A stretch of 64,000 bases of DNA from Paenibacillus piri (GTDB taxonomy: Bacteria; Bacillota; Bacilli; Paenibacillales; NBRC-103111): the NCBI RefSeq assembly GCF_004354045.1, contig NZ_SMRT01000015.1, forward strand, positions 124,001 to 188,000, written 5' to 3'. The notes under the pieces were generated by a model. The model was not told the origin of the DNA, did not search any database, and was given only the letters and a program-made list of their open reading frames with translations. Below are positions 15,410 to 23,077 of this stretch, one piece after another. The position numbers and the translations under genes are program-made. Position 1 is the stretch's first letter; each line of letters starts with the position of its first letter.

Positions 15410-15868
15410 ATGATCAAAAAACTGACGGCTCTTGGCGGACTTATTCTATTACTTTCCATCGGGTTTTGGTATAGCGAGCACCAGCTGTCCCAGACACGCG
15501 GCAGTCATTGGGAGGAAAGCCCCGTCTTTTCGTATTTTTCGATGACCTTGCGCGGGGAAGAAGGCCGTCTGGCTATTACGGATGCCCCTTTTAACGTGAA
15601 GAAGCAGGAGCGGTATTCATGGTTTTTTTGGACAGACCCGCAATCGCTGTTCGGCAAGCCTTTTCAAGTAAAAGGAATTAATTGGAAGTCAGGTCAAAGT
15701 CACTTGCTGTATGAAGGCGAGATAGGCGTGCCGAACCGGAACATAGGCGGGACGGCTCGTGCGGCCAGAGCTTTTTCGACGCTGGCGCTTCCGACGAAAG
15801 GCTTGTGGAAGCTGGAGGCGGTCGTCGACGGACAACAGGTGGGTAGCATTGTGGTCGATGTCAAATAA
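15410..15868 (+). CDS. Secreted or anchored hypothetical protein
   Basis: A 152-residue protein with an N-terminal hydrophobic segment (about residues 5-20, preceded by MIKK), either a signal peptide without an obvious cleavage or lipobox motif, or a membrane anchor. The remainder is beta-rich with several aromatic residues and no domain that I recognise. GGGGGG lies about 10 bases before the ATG. It is probably exposed at the cell surface. Confidence 0.7.
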   Translation: MIKKLTALGGLILLLSIGFWYSEHQLSQTRGSHWEESPVFSYFSMTLRGEEGRLAITDAPFNVKKQERYSWFFWTDPQSLFGKPFQVKGINWKSGQSHLLYEGEIGVPNRNIGGTARAARAFSTLALPTKGLWKLEAVVDGQQVGSIVVDVK

Positions 15869-16054
15869 AACGGGACCCCGTCTTGTTAAGGTGGCCGGTA
15901 AGACAGCCTTTTGAACGCAAGCGGAAAAATATTGGTGAAATCGTTAAGTACAACCCCCGTTAATATGAAGTCCGGTACGAATTCGTCTGATAACGGACAG
16001 CAGTCCGCGGAAGTGGGTGCATGGCCGGCATAACGGCAATCAGGCGGTGGGTGT

Positions 16055-16258
16055 ATGAACGTTTCGAACTGCAGCGGCTGCGGGAAATTACAGCGGCAGG
16101 CTGCCGGCTCCATGTGCTCCGGCTGTTTAAGGCGGCATATTGAGGACAGCCATACGGTAAAAGCGTTGCTTCAGGCGAACCCGGGGGCCAATATCATGGA
16201 TATTGCGGAGCGGACGGGCTTCTCATTGAAGAAAATTAACGAACTGGTCGGAAGGTGA
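16055..16258 (+). CDS. Small zinc-ribbon/HTH protein, YvyF-like
   Basis: A 67-residue protein with two CxxC pairs (C6-C9 and C21-C24), a zinc ribbon, followed by a helix-turn-helix-like segment (NIMDIAERTGFSLKKINELV). This order resembles YvyF/TIGR03826 proteins of flagellar operons, but the protein is half their length and no flagellar gene is nearby. It is followed by a hairpin terminator. Confidence 0.65.
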   Translation: MNVSNCSGCGKLQRQAAGSMCSGCLRRHIEDSHTVKALLQANPGANIMDIAERTGFSLKKINELVGR

Positions 16259-16281
16259 GCCCTGTGCAATGGCATAGGCAT

Positions 16282-16300
16282 ACCGGGGACCGGTTTTTTT
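16282..16300 (+). terminator. Short hairpin terminator after the YvyF-like gene
   Basis: ACCGG-GGA-CCGGT followed by six more T. The stem is only five GC-rich base pairs, but the T tract is clean. Confidence 0.55.
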
Positions 16301-16379
16301 GTTTGAACGAGCAAGCATGGCGAGTCGATGAAACGGCTACAATTGGGGCACGAATCTTCATAAGCCGCGCGTCTGTGCC

Positions 16380-16502
16380 AAATTAGTGAACTCGTTCAGC
16401 ATTGCTGAACATCGGGGAATCAGATGGGGACTCTACCCCACCTGATTCAAGGCCCACCTTAGAGGTGGGGGTCTTAACCCGATAAAGTCGTAATCGGATA
16501 AA
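16380..16502 (+). repeat. 120-bp multi-hairpin repeat, copy B
   Basis: Nearly identical to 11387-11507, in the same orientation about 5 kb away. Hairpins: GTTCAGC/GCTGAAC, GGGG/CCCC, a perfect CCCACCT/AGGTGGG and CCGAT/ATCGG. It carries no gene. The dense hairpins recall end sequences or guide-RNA-like segments of IS200/IS605 elements, but no tnpA or tnpB is nearby; that link is speculation. Confidence 0.75.
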
Positions 16503-16548
16503 ATATGCCATACGAAGCGGGTGGGATTACAGACAGGAGAAAAATATA

Positions 16549-16602
16549 ATGAACATAGCAAACGCCGACTTTCTTAAGGATGAATTAAATTTGGATCTTT
16601 AG
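16549..16602 (+). CDS. Possible 17-residue peptide or truncated gene start
   Basis: ATG with AGGAG 9 bases upstream, then 17 codons (MNIANADFLKDELNLDL) and a TAG stop. It begins about 45 bases after repeat copy B. It could be a leader peptide or the broken beginning of a lost gene. No homology is known to me. Confidence 0.25.
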   Translation: MNIANADFLKDELNLDL

Positions 16603-16670
16603 CATTATTTCATATTACTTGCACCCAATAGAGCCGGCCCCCCTTTACAACATTCGGAAAACAGATTATA

Positions 16671-16690
16671 TTTGTATGAACAAACAATTT
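16671..16690 (+). promoter_or_regulatory. MarR-type operator upstream of marR
   Basis: TTTGTATGAACAAACAATTT contains the dyad TTTGT-N4-ACAAA and shares ACAAACAATTT with the site at 17171-17190 in front of the FrnE-like gene. The two matching sites flank the MarR gene and suggest shared control. Confidence 0.55.
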
Positions 16691-16719
16691 GAAGCTCCAC
16701 CAGAAAATGAGGTATCGTC

Positions 16720-17145
16720 ATGCTGGAAATTTACTTTAAAGAGTGCTTATACTTCACGGCCAATCGTCTCGGCAGAGTCCTCACCAAGATGGCGGAGGAT
16801 GCGTTTATCGTAACCGGATTGTCTCCCACCGCCGCCTTTTTGCTTATGGCGGTCTATGAGAAGGATGGTATCTCTCAAAAGGAGTTGGGTCAGTACCTTC
16901 ATCTCCAGCCCTCCACGGTGACGCGCGTCATTGAGAAGCTCGTAGCCAAGGGCTTGCTGTATAATCGGATGGACGGCCGGCTGTCGCTGATTCATGTCAC
17001 CGAGAAAGGCAAGGCGCTGGAAGAAGTTATTCACCAGTGCTGGCATCAATTGCGGGACCGGTACTCGGCTATCATGGGAGAAGGAGGGGACGAACTTTCG
17101 CTTCGCCTTTACGAAGTGAGCAACCAACTGGAAGAAGTTGAATGA
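16720..17145 (+). CDS. MarR-family regulator, candidate thiol sensor
   Basis: A 141-residue winged-helix regulator (recognition region LGQYLHLQPSTVTRVIEKLV, wing NRMDGRLS). It has a cysteine at position 9 in the first helix, where OhrR/SarZ-type MarR proteins carry their redox-reactive cysteine. TGAGGT lies about 9 bases before the ATG. A 20-bp near-repeat operator lies before it and before the downstream FrnE-like thiol protein gene, so the pair may respond to thiol or quinone stress. The redox role is inference. Confidence 0.83.
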   Translation: MLEIYFKECLYFTANRLGRVLTKMAEDAFIVTGLSPTAAFLLMAVYEKDGISQKELGQYLHLQPSTVTRVIEKLVAKGLLYNRMDGRLSLIHVTEKGKALEEVIHQCWHQLRDRYSAIMGEGGDELSLRLYEVSNQLEEVE

Positions 17146-17170
17146 GTCATCATTTGTTTTTTTAAAAACA

Positions 17171-17190
17171 TTTGATTGTACAAACAATTT
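17171..17190 (+). promoter_or_regulatory. MarR-type operator upstream of the FrnE-like gene
   Basis: TTTGATTGTACAAACAATTT shares ACAAACAATTT with 16680-16690 and contains the dyad ATTGT-N4-ACAAT. It lies between the MarR stop and the ribosome site of the next gene. Confidence 0.5.
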
Positions 17191-17210
17191 AAAAGCGAGG
17201 AGGAATTACA

Positions 17211-17858
17211 ATGACTTTGAAAATTAAAGCCTATTCCGATTTTGTTTGCGCGTGGTGTTTTGTCGGGAAGATTTCATTAGAAGAGGCTGTACAGGGCAAA
17301 GACGCGGAGATTGAGTGGATGCCGTACGAACTGAGTCCCAGTCCGGGTCCCACAGTCGATATTTTAAACGACCCGGTGAAGTCGGGCGGGATTAAACGTG
17401 TTATTTTTCCCATTGCAGAAGAACTTGGCGTTACCATGAATTTGCCCCCGGTTTCTCCCAATCCTTATACGCACCTGGCCTTTGAGGGATATCAATATGC
17501 CAAGGAGCAGGGGAAGGGAGGAGCATACATTCATCGCGTCTTTAACGCCTATTACCAGGAAGGAAAAGACATCGGCAATGTGCTTGTATTGACGGCATTA
17601 GCCGCCGAACTCGGGCTTGATGAAATCGCGTTCAGACACGCATTGGAAACAAGACGCTACCGGGAAGCCCACCAGAAAGCATTGCATCATGCTTATTATG
17701 AAAGCAAAGTTAGAGCGGTACCCACTTATATCATTGGCAGCCAGGTACTCCAAGGCTTTAACCGAAAAGAGACTCTGGAGAAAGCCATTCTAAAAGAGTT
17801 GGAAGCAGCGGACCATCCGGAAGGCGGAAGCTGTGGAATCGACGGGAATTGCCTGTGA
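17211..17858 (+). CDS. FrnE-like DsbA-family oxidoreductase
   Basis: A 215-residue cytoplasmic thioredoxin-fold protein of the FrnE/DsbA family. The active site is C13-A-W-C16 (SDFVCAWCFVGK), the cis-Pro loop is RAVPTYIIG, and the C-terminus has an additional CGIDGNC pair. FrnE proteins act as disulfide isomerases or oxidoreductases linked to oxidative stress. AGGAGG lies about 8 bases before the ATG. The gene follows marR with a matching operator between them. Confidence 0.87.
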   Translation: MTLKIKAYSDFVCAWCFVGKISLEEAVQGKDAEIEWMPYELSPSPGPTVDILNDPVKSGGIKRVIFPIAEELGVTMNLPPVSPNPYTHLAFEGYQYAKEQGKGGAYIHRVFNAYYQEGKDIGNVLVLTALAAELGLDEIAFRHALETRRYREAHQKALHHAYYESKVRAVPTYIIGSQVLQGFNRKETLEKAILKELEAADHPEGGSCGIDGNCL

Positions 17859-17906
17859 GTTAGGGATGGAACGGAGGTTGAGCTATAGATAATCGTTAAC
17901 GGCCTG

Positions 17907-17935
17907 TTTACTTGAGCTTTCCAATCGCCTATAAT
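17907..17935 (+). promoter_or_regulatory. Promoter of the second marR gene
   Basis: TTTACT (17907-17912), 17 bases, perfect TATAAT (17930-17935), about 42 bases before the start codon. Confidence 0.6.
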
Positions 17936-17938
17936 AAA

Positions 17939-17956
17939 TAGTAAACTAGTTGACTA
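17939..17956 (+). promoter_or_regulatory. 18-bp palindromic operator before the second marR gene
   Basis: TAGTAAACTAGTTGACTA is symmetric at 16 of 18 positions and lies at the expected transcription start, directly after the -10. It is most likely the autoregulatory site of the MarR protein at 17978. Confidence 0.6.
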
Positions 17957-17977
17957 AATAGTGGGACAAGTGAACCT

Positions 17978-18409
17978 ATGATGAAGCAGGAACCCAATTT
18001 GGATATTATCATGGATACGTTTAAAGCGTCGAATTTGCTTTCGAGATGGGGGGGCAAATTAGCGTCCAAGTGCGAGCTTACGAGCGTACAGCAGTGGCTG
18101 ATACTCGGGGCAATCGCTCAGCCGGGAAAAACGTCTCTGGGCGATTTGACCAAAGATACAATGGTTACCAAGCAAAACATAACGAAAATGGTCGAACGGA
18201 TGAAAGCATCGGGGCTTGTACTTACGTATCAGAAGCCGGGCGATAAACGTTACGTTTACGTAGAATTGACGAAGCTTGGCTATGCACGTTTGGAACAGTT
18301 GGAAGAGATGCGCACGGAAATGGACGGGAAATTGTTAAGCGCATTTACGGAAGAAGAGCTAGGGACATTTTCCCGGTTGTTAAATAAGCTGATTGATGAG
18401 CTTAAATAA
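17978..18409 (+). CDS. MarR-family transcriptional regulator
   Basis: A 143-residue winged-helix regulator (TSLGDLTKDTMVTKQNITKMVERM as the HTH; PGDKRYVYVEL as the wing). It starts with two consecutive ATG codons. A palindromic operator overlaps its transcription start. It is 22 bases upstream of the SDR oxidoreductase gene and probably controls it, as often seen for MarR-SDR pairs. Confidence 0.85.
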   Translation: MMKQEPNLDIIMDTFKASNLLSRWGGKLASKCELTSVQQWLILGAIAQPGKTSLGDLTKDTMVTKQNITKMVERMKASGLVLTYQKPGDKRYVYVELTKLGYARLEQLEEMRTEMDGKLLSAFTEEELGTFSRLLNKLIDELK

Positions 18410-18431
18410 AATGAAGAAAAGGAGGGGTTGT

Positions 18432-19181
18432 ATGAAGACTGCAGCAAAAGTGGCCCTTATTACCGGGGCTGGACGGGGAATCGGCGCGGCGACAGCAAAA
18501 GAGTTGGCCGCTAGCGGCATTAAAGTGGCGGTGAACTACTTGTCCGGTCAAGAAAGTGCCGAGCGGGTAGTAAGCGACATTTTACGTCAAGGCGGCGAAG
18601 CGGTAAAAGTCCAGGGAGACGTCTGCGAGGCCGATCAGGTGGCGCGGATAACCGACGAGATCGTCGACCGGTGGGGGCAAATCGACATTATGGTCAGCAA
18701 CGCTCATATCCCGTTTGCGGTCAAGCCTTTCCTTGACTTGACCTGGCCGGAATTATCGCAAAAGCTGAATCGGGAAATTCAGGCTGCGTACAATTTATCG
18801 CAAGCGATCTTGCCGATTATGAAGCAAAACGGGTATGGACGCATCGTCTATGTCGCGAGCGGAGTTGCTAAAAATCCGGGAATAGGCTTCATGGCACATG
18901 GAACGGCGAAAGCGGCGCTTGTCCAATTTGCGAAATTTATCGCGCAAGAGTTCGGCGAATTCGGCATTACAGCAAATGTCATATCACCGGGAGCGGTACA
19001 AACGGAAGCTTCCAGAGCGCAGCTCGAGAAGATGAGCGCGGCGATTGTGGCGGCGACCCCGGTAAGAAGAATAGCCCAGCCCGAAGATATCGCCAAAGCT
19101 ATCGCGTTATATGCGAGCGAACAGTCCGGGTTTATTACGGGGTCCTATGTTCCGGTCAATGGCGGGAAAGATATGGTTTAA
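18432..19181 (+). CDS. SDR-family oxidoreductase lacking the catalytic tyrosine
   Basis: A 249-residue short-chain dehydrogenase/reductase with the NAD(P) motif TGAGRGIG (11-18), a SNAH version of the NAG motif (89-92), S143, and the ending TGSYVPVNGG. The usual YxxxK pair reads H156-GTA-K160: lysine is kept, but tyrosine is replaced by histidine. A frame shift is not apparent. AAGGAGGGG lies before ATG 18432. It is co-transcribed with the MarR gene. It may be an oxidoreductase with altered chemistry, or it may have lost activity. Confidence 0.85.
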   Translation: MKTAAKVALITGAGRGIGAATAKELAASGIKVAVNYLSGQESAERVVSDILRQGGEAVKVQGDVCEADQVARITDEIVDRWGQIDIMVSNAHIPFAVKPFLDLTWPELSQKLNREIQAAYNLSQAILPIMKQNGYGRIVYVASGVAKNPGIGFMAHGTAKAALVQFAKFIAQEFGEFGITANVISPGAVQTEASRAQLEKMSAAIVAATPVRRIAQPEDIAKAIALYASEQSGFITGSYVPVNGGKDMV

Positions 19182-19626
19182 CAAGTGGGAGTACCGTGTG
19201 AGAGGGGTCTATAGATACGATAAACTTCTTAATACAAAGAGCAGTTGTTTTTGGTAAATTGCTGTTTGTTCAACATCTCGGTTTTTCAGCCCTCGTAAAG
19301 GCAATGGCCCCTTTTTCCAAAGCCGAGGCTTTCCTTTCCACATGACCTTTGTTCATTCGCTGGCGTATGACAGAGGTAGGGCTGTCGGATTGATATTCTG
19401 AATAACAATTTGTTGGTAAACTCGAACGAGCCGGTTCCCCTGAAAAGGAAACAGGCTCGTTTTTAGCGTACCTGTGGAGTTGAAAACGGAAGAACCGCGG
19501 GATGTGTCTCAAGGTCCATCATGGTGGTAGCATCATAATTGGTATACCTGTTCGATTGAGTGGAATGAAAGCGATGTTCCCTGACACCCGGCATGTGGAA
19601 TCTGTAATATTGATGGTGCGAAAAGA
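19182..19626. other. Gene-free stretch at the left border of the AT-rich island
   Basis: The 445 bases hold one clear terminator (19425-19464). The reading frames in it are short and show no family I recognise; they may be decayed coding sequence. I see no intact gene. Confidence 0.5.
19425..19464 (+). terminator. Rho-independent terminator
   Basis: AACGAGCC pairs with GGCTCGTT, an inner TTCC/GGAA extends the stem, and TTTTT follows. It could end the MarR-SDR transcript, although it lies about 240 bases downstream of the SDR stop codon. Confidence 0.65.
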
Positions 19627-19980
19627 TTAAGACAAAAATCCTGTTAAAGGATTCATAAAGTTGTAGTTGATAGTGATCTCACCATCTGCATTAATTTCAA
19701 TCTTTCTTATCAAGTTATGTAGGATATCTCGTAGCGTTTCTTCGTCAGGAACATCCAGTTTGACAAACTTGCTTAACTCACTTTGAAAAGATTGCATGTA
19801 CTGAGTCGAGGATTCTTCATTTGATAACAACTTTTCTAACTCCGCGGCGCAAGACTTTAATGCTTCCTGCTCTCTCGTGATTTCAATGATTGTCTCATCG
19901 TAGATTTCCTTATACTTAATCCTTCGGATGATGCCAATTGTCGGGTTACGGTCACTGGAGATTACATATAAAGGTGACAA
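19627..19980 (-). pseudogene. C-terminal remnant of a large serine recombinase
   Basis: About 100 residues match the end of recombinase-family proteins: a coiled segment (EALKSCAAELEKLL), then DEETLRDILHNLIRKIEI and DGEITINYNFMNPL, the usual C-terminal beta hairpin. The catalytic N-terminal resolvase domain and the zinc-ribbon domain are absent. True homology probably ends near 19935, where the sequence meets the Rep remnant on the other strand, so the open frame up to 19980 includes foreign bases. It is a dead fragment of an integrated element. Confidence 0.65.
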
Positions 19981-20488
19981 GTACCACCCTCACATGCATT
20001 GTTTATTGATATGTCAAAATAATTTCTTATCGGATAAAGCTATATGGAATATATATTCCCTTAAACGTGGTAGGGTATCGAGGAAATTTTGTGTAGAAGA
20101 AATCCTAATTCAGAAAATTTGGTTCTTGTTGATGAACGGACAAGTTGCGAACCTTAAAAATATAGAATCTATTGAACTTGGTTACTCCTGCATGATTGAT
20201 AAATTCCGTGATGAGGATTATACAGAGTTATTCAAATACATCACTAAGAACGATAATGGGAAAATGACATATGAGCAATTTACTATTTTGAGGGAAGCGC
20301 TACAAAATAAGCGCCAGATTCAAGGATACGGCTTGTTACATCGGATTAGTGATGACCAGTCTGAAGCAGTTGAAGAAGAAGTGGCAGCGATATACGCTGA
20401 AATAAGAAGGGAACTCGATAGTGATAAACTGAAAAATGTACGTACAGTATTATTGGCAAGCCGTCGATATCATGGCAAAAAAGACTGA
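19946..20488 (+). pseudogene. C-terminal remnant of a rolling-circle replication protein (Rep_1 family)
   Basis: The open frame contains LEITYKGDKYHPHMHCLLIC, the metal-binding His-x-His motif region of Rep_1 proteins, and further on ELFKYITKN, where the catalytic tyrosine is expected. The N-terminal half of a Rep protein is missing and the frame enters from the recombinase remnant. It points to a plasmid or integrative element once present here. Base composition is clearly AT-richer than the chromosome around it. Confidence 0.6.
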
Positions 20489-20622
20489 ATAAGAAGATAA
20501 AGTCCGCCATTCATGGTGGGCTTTTCTAGATACATTAGAAACTTCTCGTCCCAAAAAGAGGAATTTCATTGTTAAAAACAAAATACTAACTAAGAGAAAA
20601 CGAATAAATGGGAGTTGCTTCG

Positions 20623-21288
20623 ATGCCACCATATTTTTCAGTACATTATTCATTTCCATATTCAAGTTTTACACAGGATTTTGTAGACGAGATTTACAAC
20701 ACAATATTTAGTTACTTTCCTTTTAAATCAGGTTATTGGATGTCAGAAAACAATACGCTCGAAGAAATAATAAGTTGGAATACCTCCCTTCTTTCTAAGA
20801 AATTCAATCTAGGATTTGACCAGCATGTAAAGCATGATTATAAACAAATTCTCCTTGATTCTGATTTATACAGCCATCTTCGTTTATTTTGGATGTACCA
20901 ATCTAACGAAATTATTTTACATCTGATTGTCCCTGAAGATGATATTTTCTTGGATGATGAATTATTGAGGTACAACAGTTCGAAGCTATTACCTCTCCTT
21001 AGTCTTGCTGTTAAGATATGGAACTCATTTGGAGTTAACACAATTCAGACATATCATGAGTTAGGTGCACCAACAAGTTATAAGAAACTCTTGAATGGCC
21101 AACAGCCATCGACGGAACCATTCAGCATTTTATTGCCTGAAGCGTTTAGTCGATTTGAGGAAGTGTTAAACGACAAGTTCTTAGTAAAGAAATTTATTCA
21201 AGGTGTGTTAATAATTGAGAAAAACTATTTTGATTTAGTTGATACATCTATATTATCCCAACACCTAATGGGGGAGTGCAATGACTGA
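20623..21288 (+). CDS. Hypothetical protein in AT-rich island, possible immunity-type protein
   Basis: A 221-residue, aromatic-rich, acidic protein with no signal peptide, membrane segment or domain that I recognise. GGAG lies 8 bases before ATG 20623; an ATG at 20608 would put the ribosome site inside the gene. It overlaps the next gene by 8 bases, so the two are coupled. Low GC sets it apart from the chromosome. Paired small genes of this kind in islands often are immunity proteins that outlived their toxin; that is inference from context. Confidence 0.65.
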   Translation: MPPYFSVHYSFPYSSFTQDFVDEIYNTIFSYFPFKSGYWMSENNTLEEIISWNTSLLSKKFNLGFDQHVKHDYKQILLDSDLYSHLRLFWMYQSNEIILHLIVPEDDIFLDDELLRYNSSKLLPLLSLAVKIWNSFGVNTIQTYHELGAPTSYKKLLNGQQPSTEPFSILLPEAFSRFEEVLNDKFLVKKFIQGVLIIEKNYFDLVDTSILSQHLMGECND

Positions 21289-21607
21289 ATTAAATCGAAA
21301 TTATAAAAAACAAATAAGTAAACAATACGAGAGTCACTTTTTAGAATTAAGAGTTATTGTTAACTCTTTTGACCCTTTGGGCTTAGTAGCCGGAGGTGCT
21401 CCAGAAAACGAACATGATAACATTACTCAGAAACTCATTTCTCTGTTGTACGATGACCGCCTTGACGAAGTGAAAAGCTTATTGAAGGATTGTTATGAAG
21501 AGTACGGCTTCAACACTAAAGAAGAAATTAACGAGAAGTTCAAAAATAAAATTGAAAGTACATATAAACAAGTTGAAGATTGGTATAAGCAGTTTCGGCA
21601 AATCTAA
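21281..21607 (+). CDS. Small DUF1871-like protein
   Basis: A 108-residue protein. The segment VNSFDPLGLVAGGAPENEHD (about 29-48) resembles the WDPL...APEDEYD pattern of DUF1871-like and immunity-like proteins. GGGGGAG lies before the ATG, which overlaps the preceding gene. It has the same AT-rich composition. It is followed by a terminator at 21769. The function is unknown; partnership with the upstream gene is likely. Confidence 0.65.
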   Translation: MTELNRNYKKQISKQYESHFLELRVIVNSFDPLGLVAGGAPENEHDNITQKLISLLYDDRLDEVKSLLKDCYEEYGFNTKEEINEKFKNKIESTYKQVEDWYKQFRQI

Positions 21608-21768
21608 ACATCATAGCAATTTTTATGTGTAGGCTTTTAGGTGAACACTGCCACATCCACATCCATTTAGTTGTTGTCAATAATGCTCAATCCACACATG
21701 TGGAGCGCTGTTCGCTGTGAAGTGCGGAGGGACAAATTAAATCGGAGATATGTTGGCGGAATAAGCAA

Positions 21769-21793
21769 AGAGGGGCGGAGATCCCCTCTTTTT
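21769..21793 (+). terminator. Rho-independent terminator at the right border of the island
   Basis: AGAGGGG (21769-21775) and CCCCTCT (21783-21789) form a perfect 7-bp stem with a 7-base loop and a T tract. Confidence 0.75.
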
Positions 21794-21877
21794 CGTAATT
21801 GTATTGCAAGCTATACTGGTAAATGCAGTCGATGGCGAAGAATATGGAAGAAAACGTGAACTTAAGAAACCGTATGA

Positions 21878-23032
21878 CTACTTCATCCATTGATCAAACC
21901 AGGAGAATGCGTCTTCCTGCATGTTCACATTAAACTCATGCGGGTTGCTGTAAAATTGACTTTTTAATTTTCCCGAATGTCCCAGCCTTTGATAAACTTT
22001 TTCGATCTGGGCATTGGCCTCATGCATTCCATCCAAATGAAATAAGTGATCTTCGGAGCATTGTTGAATAAATAAAGGATTGGGTGCAGTTAGAGTTACT
22101 ACGTCCGGCAAATCTAAGGAGGAGGTTAAATTGGGAATATAAACCATATAGGTATGGTTTCTTAAACGGTTCCATTGCAAGGAATGATAGGAGGTCATCC
22201 AGCCGGCAACCACCGTACATTTTATTCTTGAATCAAGCGCCGCCAGATGCGCCGCCCTGAAACCTCCGATGGATAGACCGCAGCAGCCGATTCTTTCGAT
22301 ATCCACTTCTTTTCTGGTATATAAGTAATCGACACATGCTCTATCGTCATGAAATAATATTCCGGGCCACGTTGTTCCGGAAATAAAGATGTGTTTCACG
22401 AGCAAAGATTCGAAGTAACCGCACATTTTATTGTACGTATTGATATATTCATCCGTGCCCGGCGTCAAACCGTTCAGCTTGTACGGGCAATTTTCCAGCG
22501 CCTCATCCGTTAAATGATTGATGTCAAGTTTTCTCGAGCCAAAATAGAACCCGTCAATACTTAGTACAATATATCCTTTTTTGACCATTTCATTTGCCCA
22601 AGAACGACCGCCGTAATATGTCTTTTTAAAGTTCTTTAAGAGATCAGACTCTTCTTCCTGAGCTATTATTTTTTCTCTTCCCAGGTAATAGAACCCCCCA
22701 TGATCGTGGATTCCGATAATCGCCGGAAATGTCTTTCCGTTCCCTCTGGGAATAAGCAGAGTTCCTCTTACTCTTACGTTTTTTGCCGTGCTGAATTCGA
22801 TCTCTTCCTGGATAAAATCTGCTTTTTCAAATACATTCAATACTTTGGCATCTAACGGTGCCGGCTCGGGAAAATAATTCAGAAGCTTAAATAGATGCGA
22901 TTTGGCTATCGTTTTCCATTGTTCGAAGTCAGCCCATGAATCGGAAAAAAAAGAAAGCGTCTTTTTTTGCTTCCCGCTGTATGCTGTCAGAAACGTATAA
23001 AAATTGCTTATATCATTTTTTAAGCCATCCAT
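21878..23032 (-). CDS. Alpha/beta hydrolase, acetyl-esterase-like (Abhydrolase_7 type)
   Basis: A 384-residue cytoplasmic esterase-like enzyme. The nucleophile elbow is GLSIGG (about residue 237). The catalytic Asp is probably in SEDHLFHLDG and the His in NPHEFN near the C-terminus. Proteins of this size and with the GIHDHGGF oxyanion segment belong to the acetyl-xylan-esterase-like hydrolases. GAAGGAG precedes ATG 23032; an alternative start at 23071, six bases after the permease stop, is also possible and would add 13 residues. As the last gene of a sugar ABC operon it could deacylate the imported saccharide. Confidence 0.8.
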   Translation of the reverse strand: MDGLKNDISNFYTFLTAYSGKQKKTLSFFSDSWADFEQWKTIAKSHLFKLLNYFPEPAPLDAKVLNVFEKADFIQEEIEFSTAKNVRVRGTLLIPRGNGKTFPAIIGIHDHGGFYYLGREKIIAQEEESDLLKNFKKTYYGGRSWANEMVKKGYIVLSIDGFYFGSRKLDINHLTDEALENCPYKLNGLTPGTDEYINTYNKMCGYFESLLVKHIFISGTTWPGILFHDDRACVDYLYTRKEVDIERIGCCGLSIGGFRAAHLAALDSRIKCTVVAGWMTSYHSLQWNRLRNHTYMVYIPNLTSSLDLPDVVTLTAPNPLFIQQCSEDHLFHLDGMHEANAQIEKVYQRLGHSGKLKSQFYSNPHEFNVNMQEDAFSWFDQWMK

Positions 23033-23077
23033 TATTTTATTAGCTCCTTCGTCACGGAGTCCCGTTTTCATAAAGAT

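Larger units (their letters stand above)
16259..16719. other. Gene-poor interval with terminator, repeat copy B and MarR operator
   Basis: In 461 bases this stretch holds a terminator (16282), the second copy of the structured repeat (16380-16502), a 17-codon reading frame with a good ribosome site (16549), and a MarR-type operator (16671). No full gene is visible. Confidence 0.6.
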
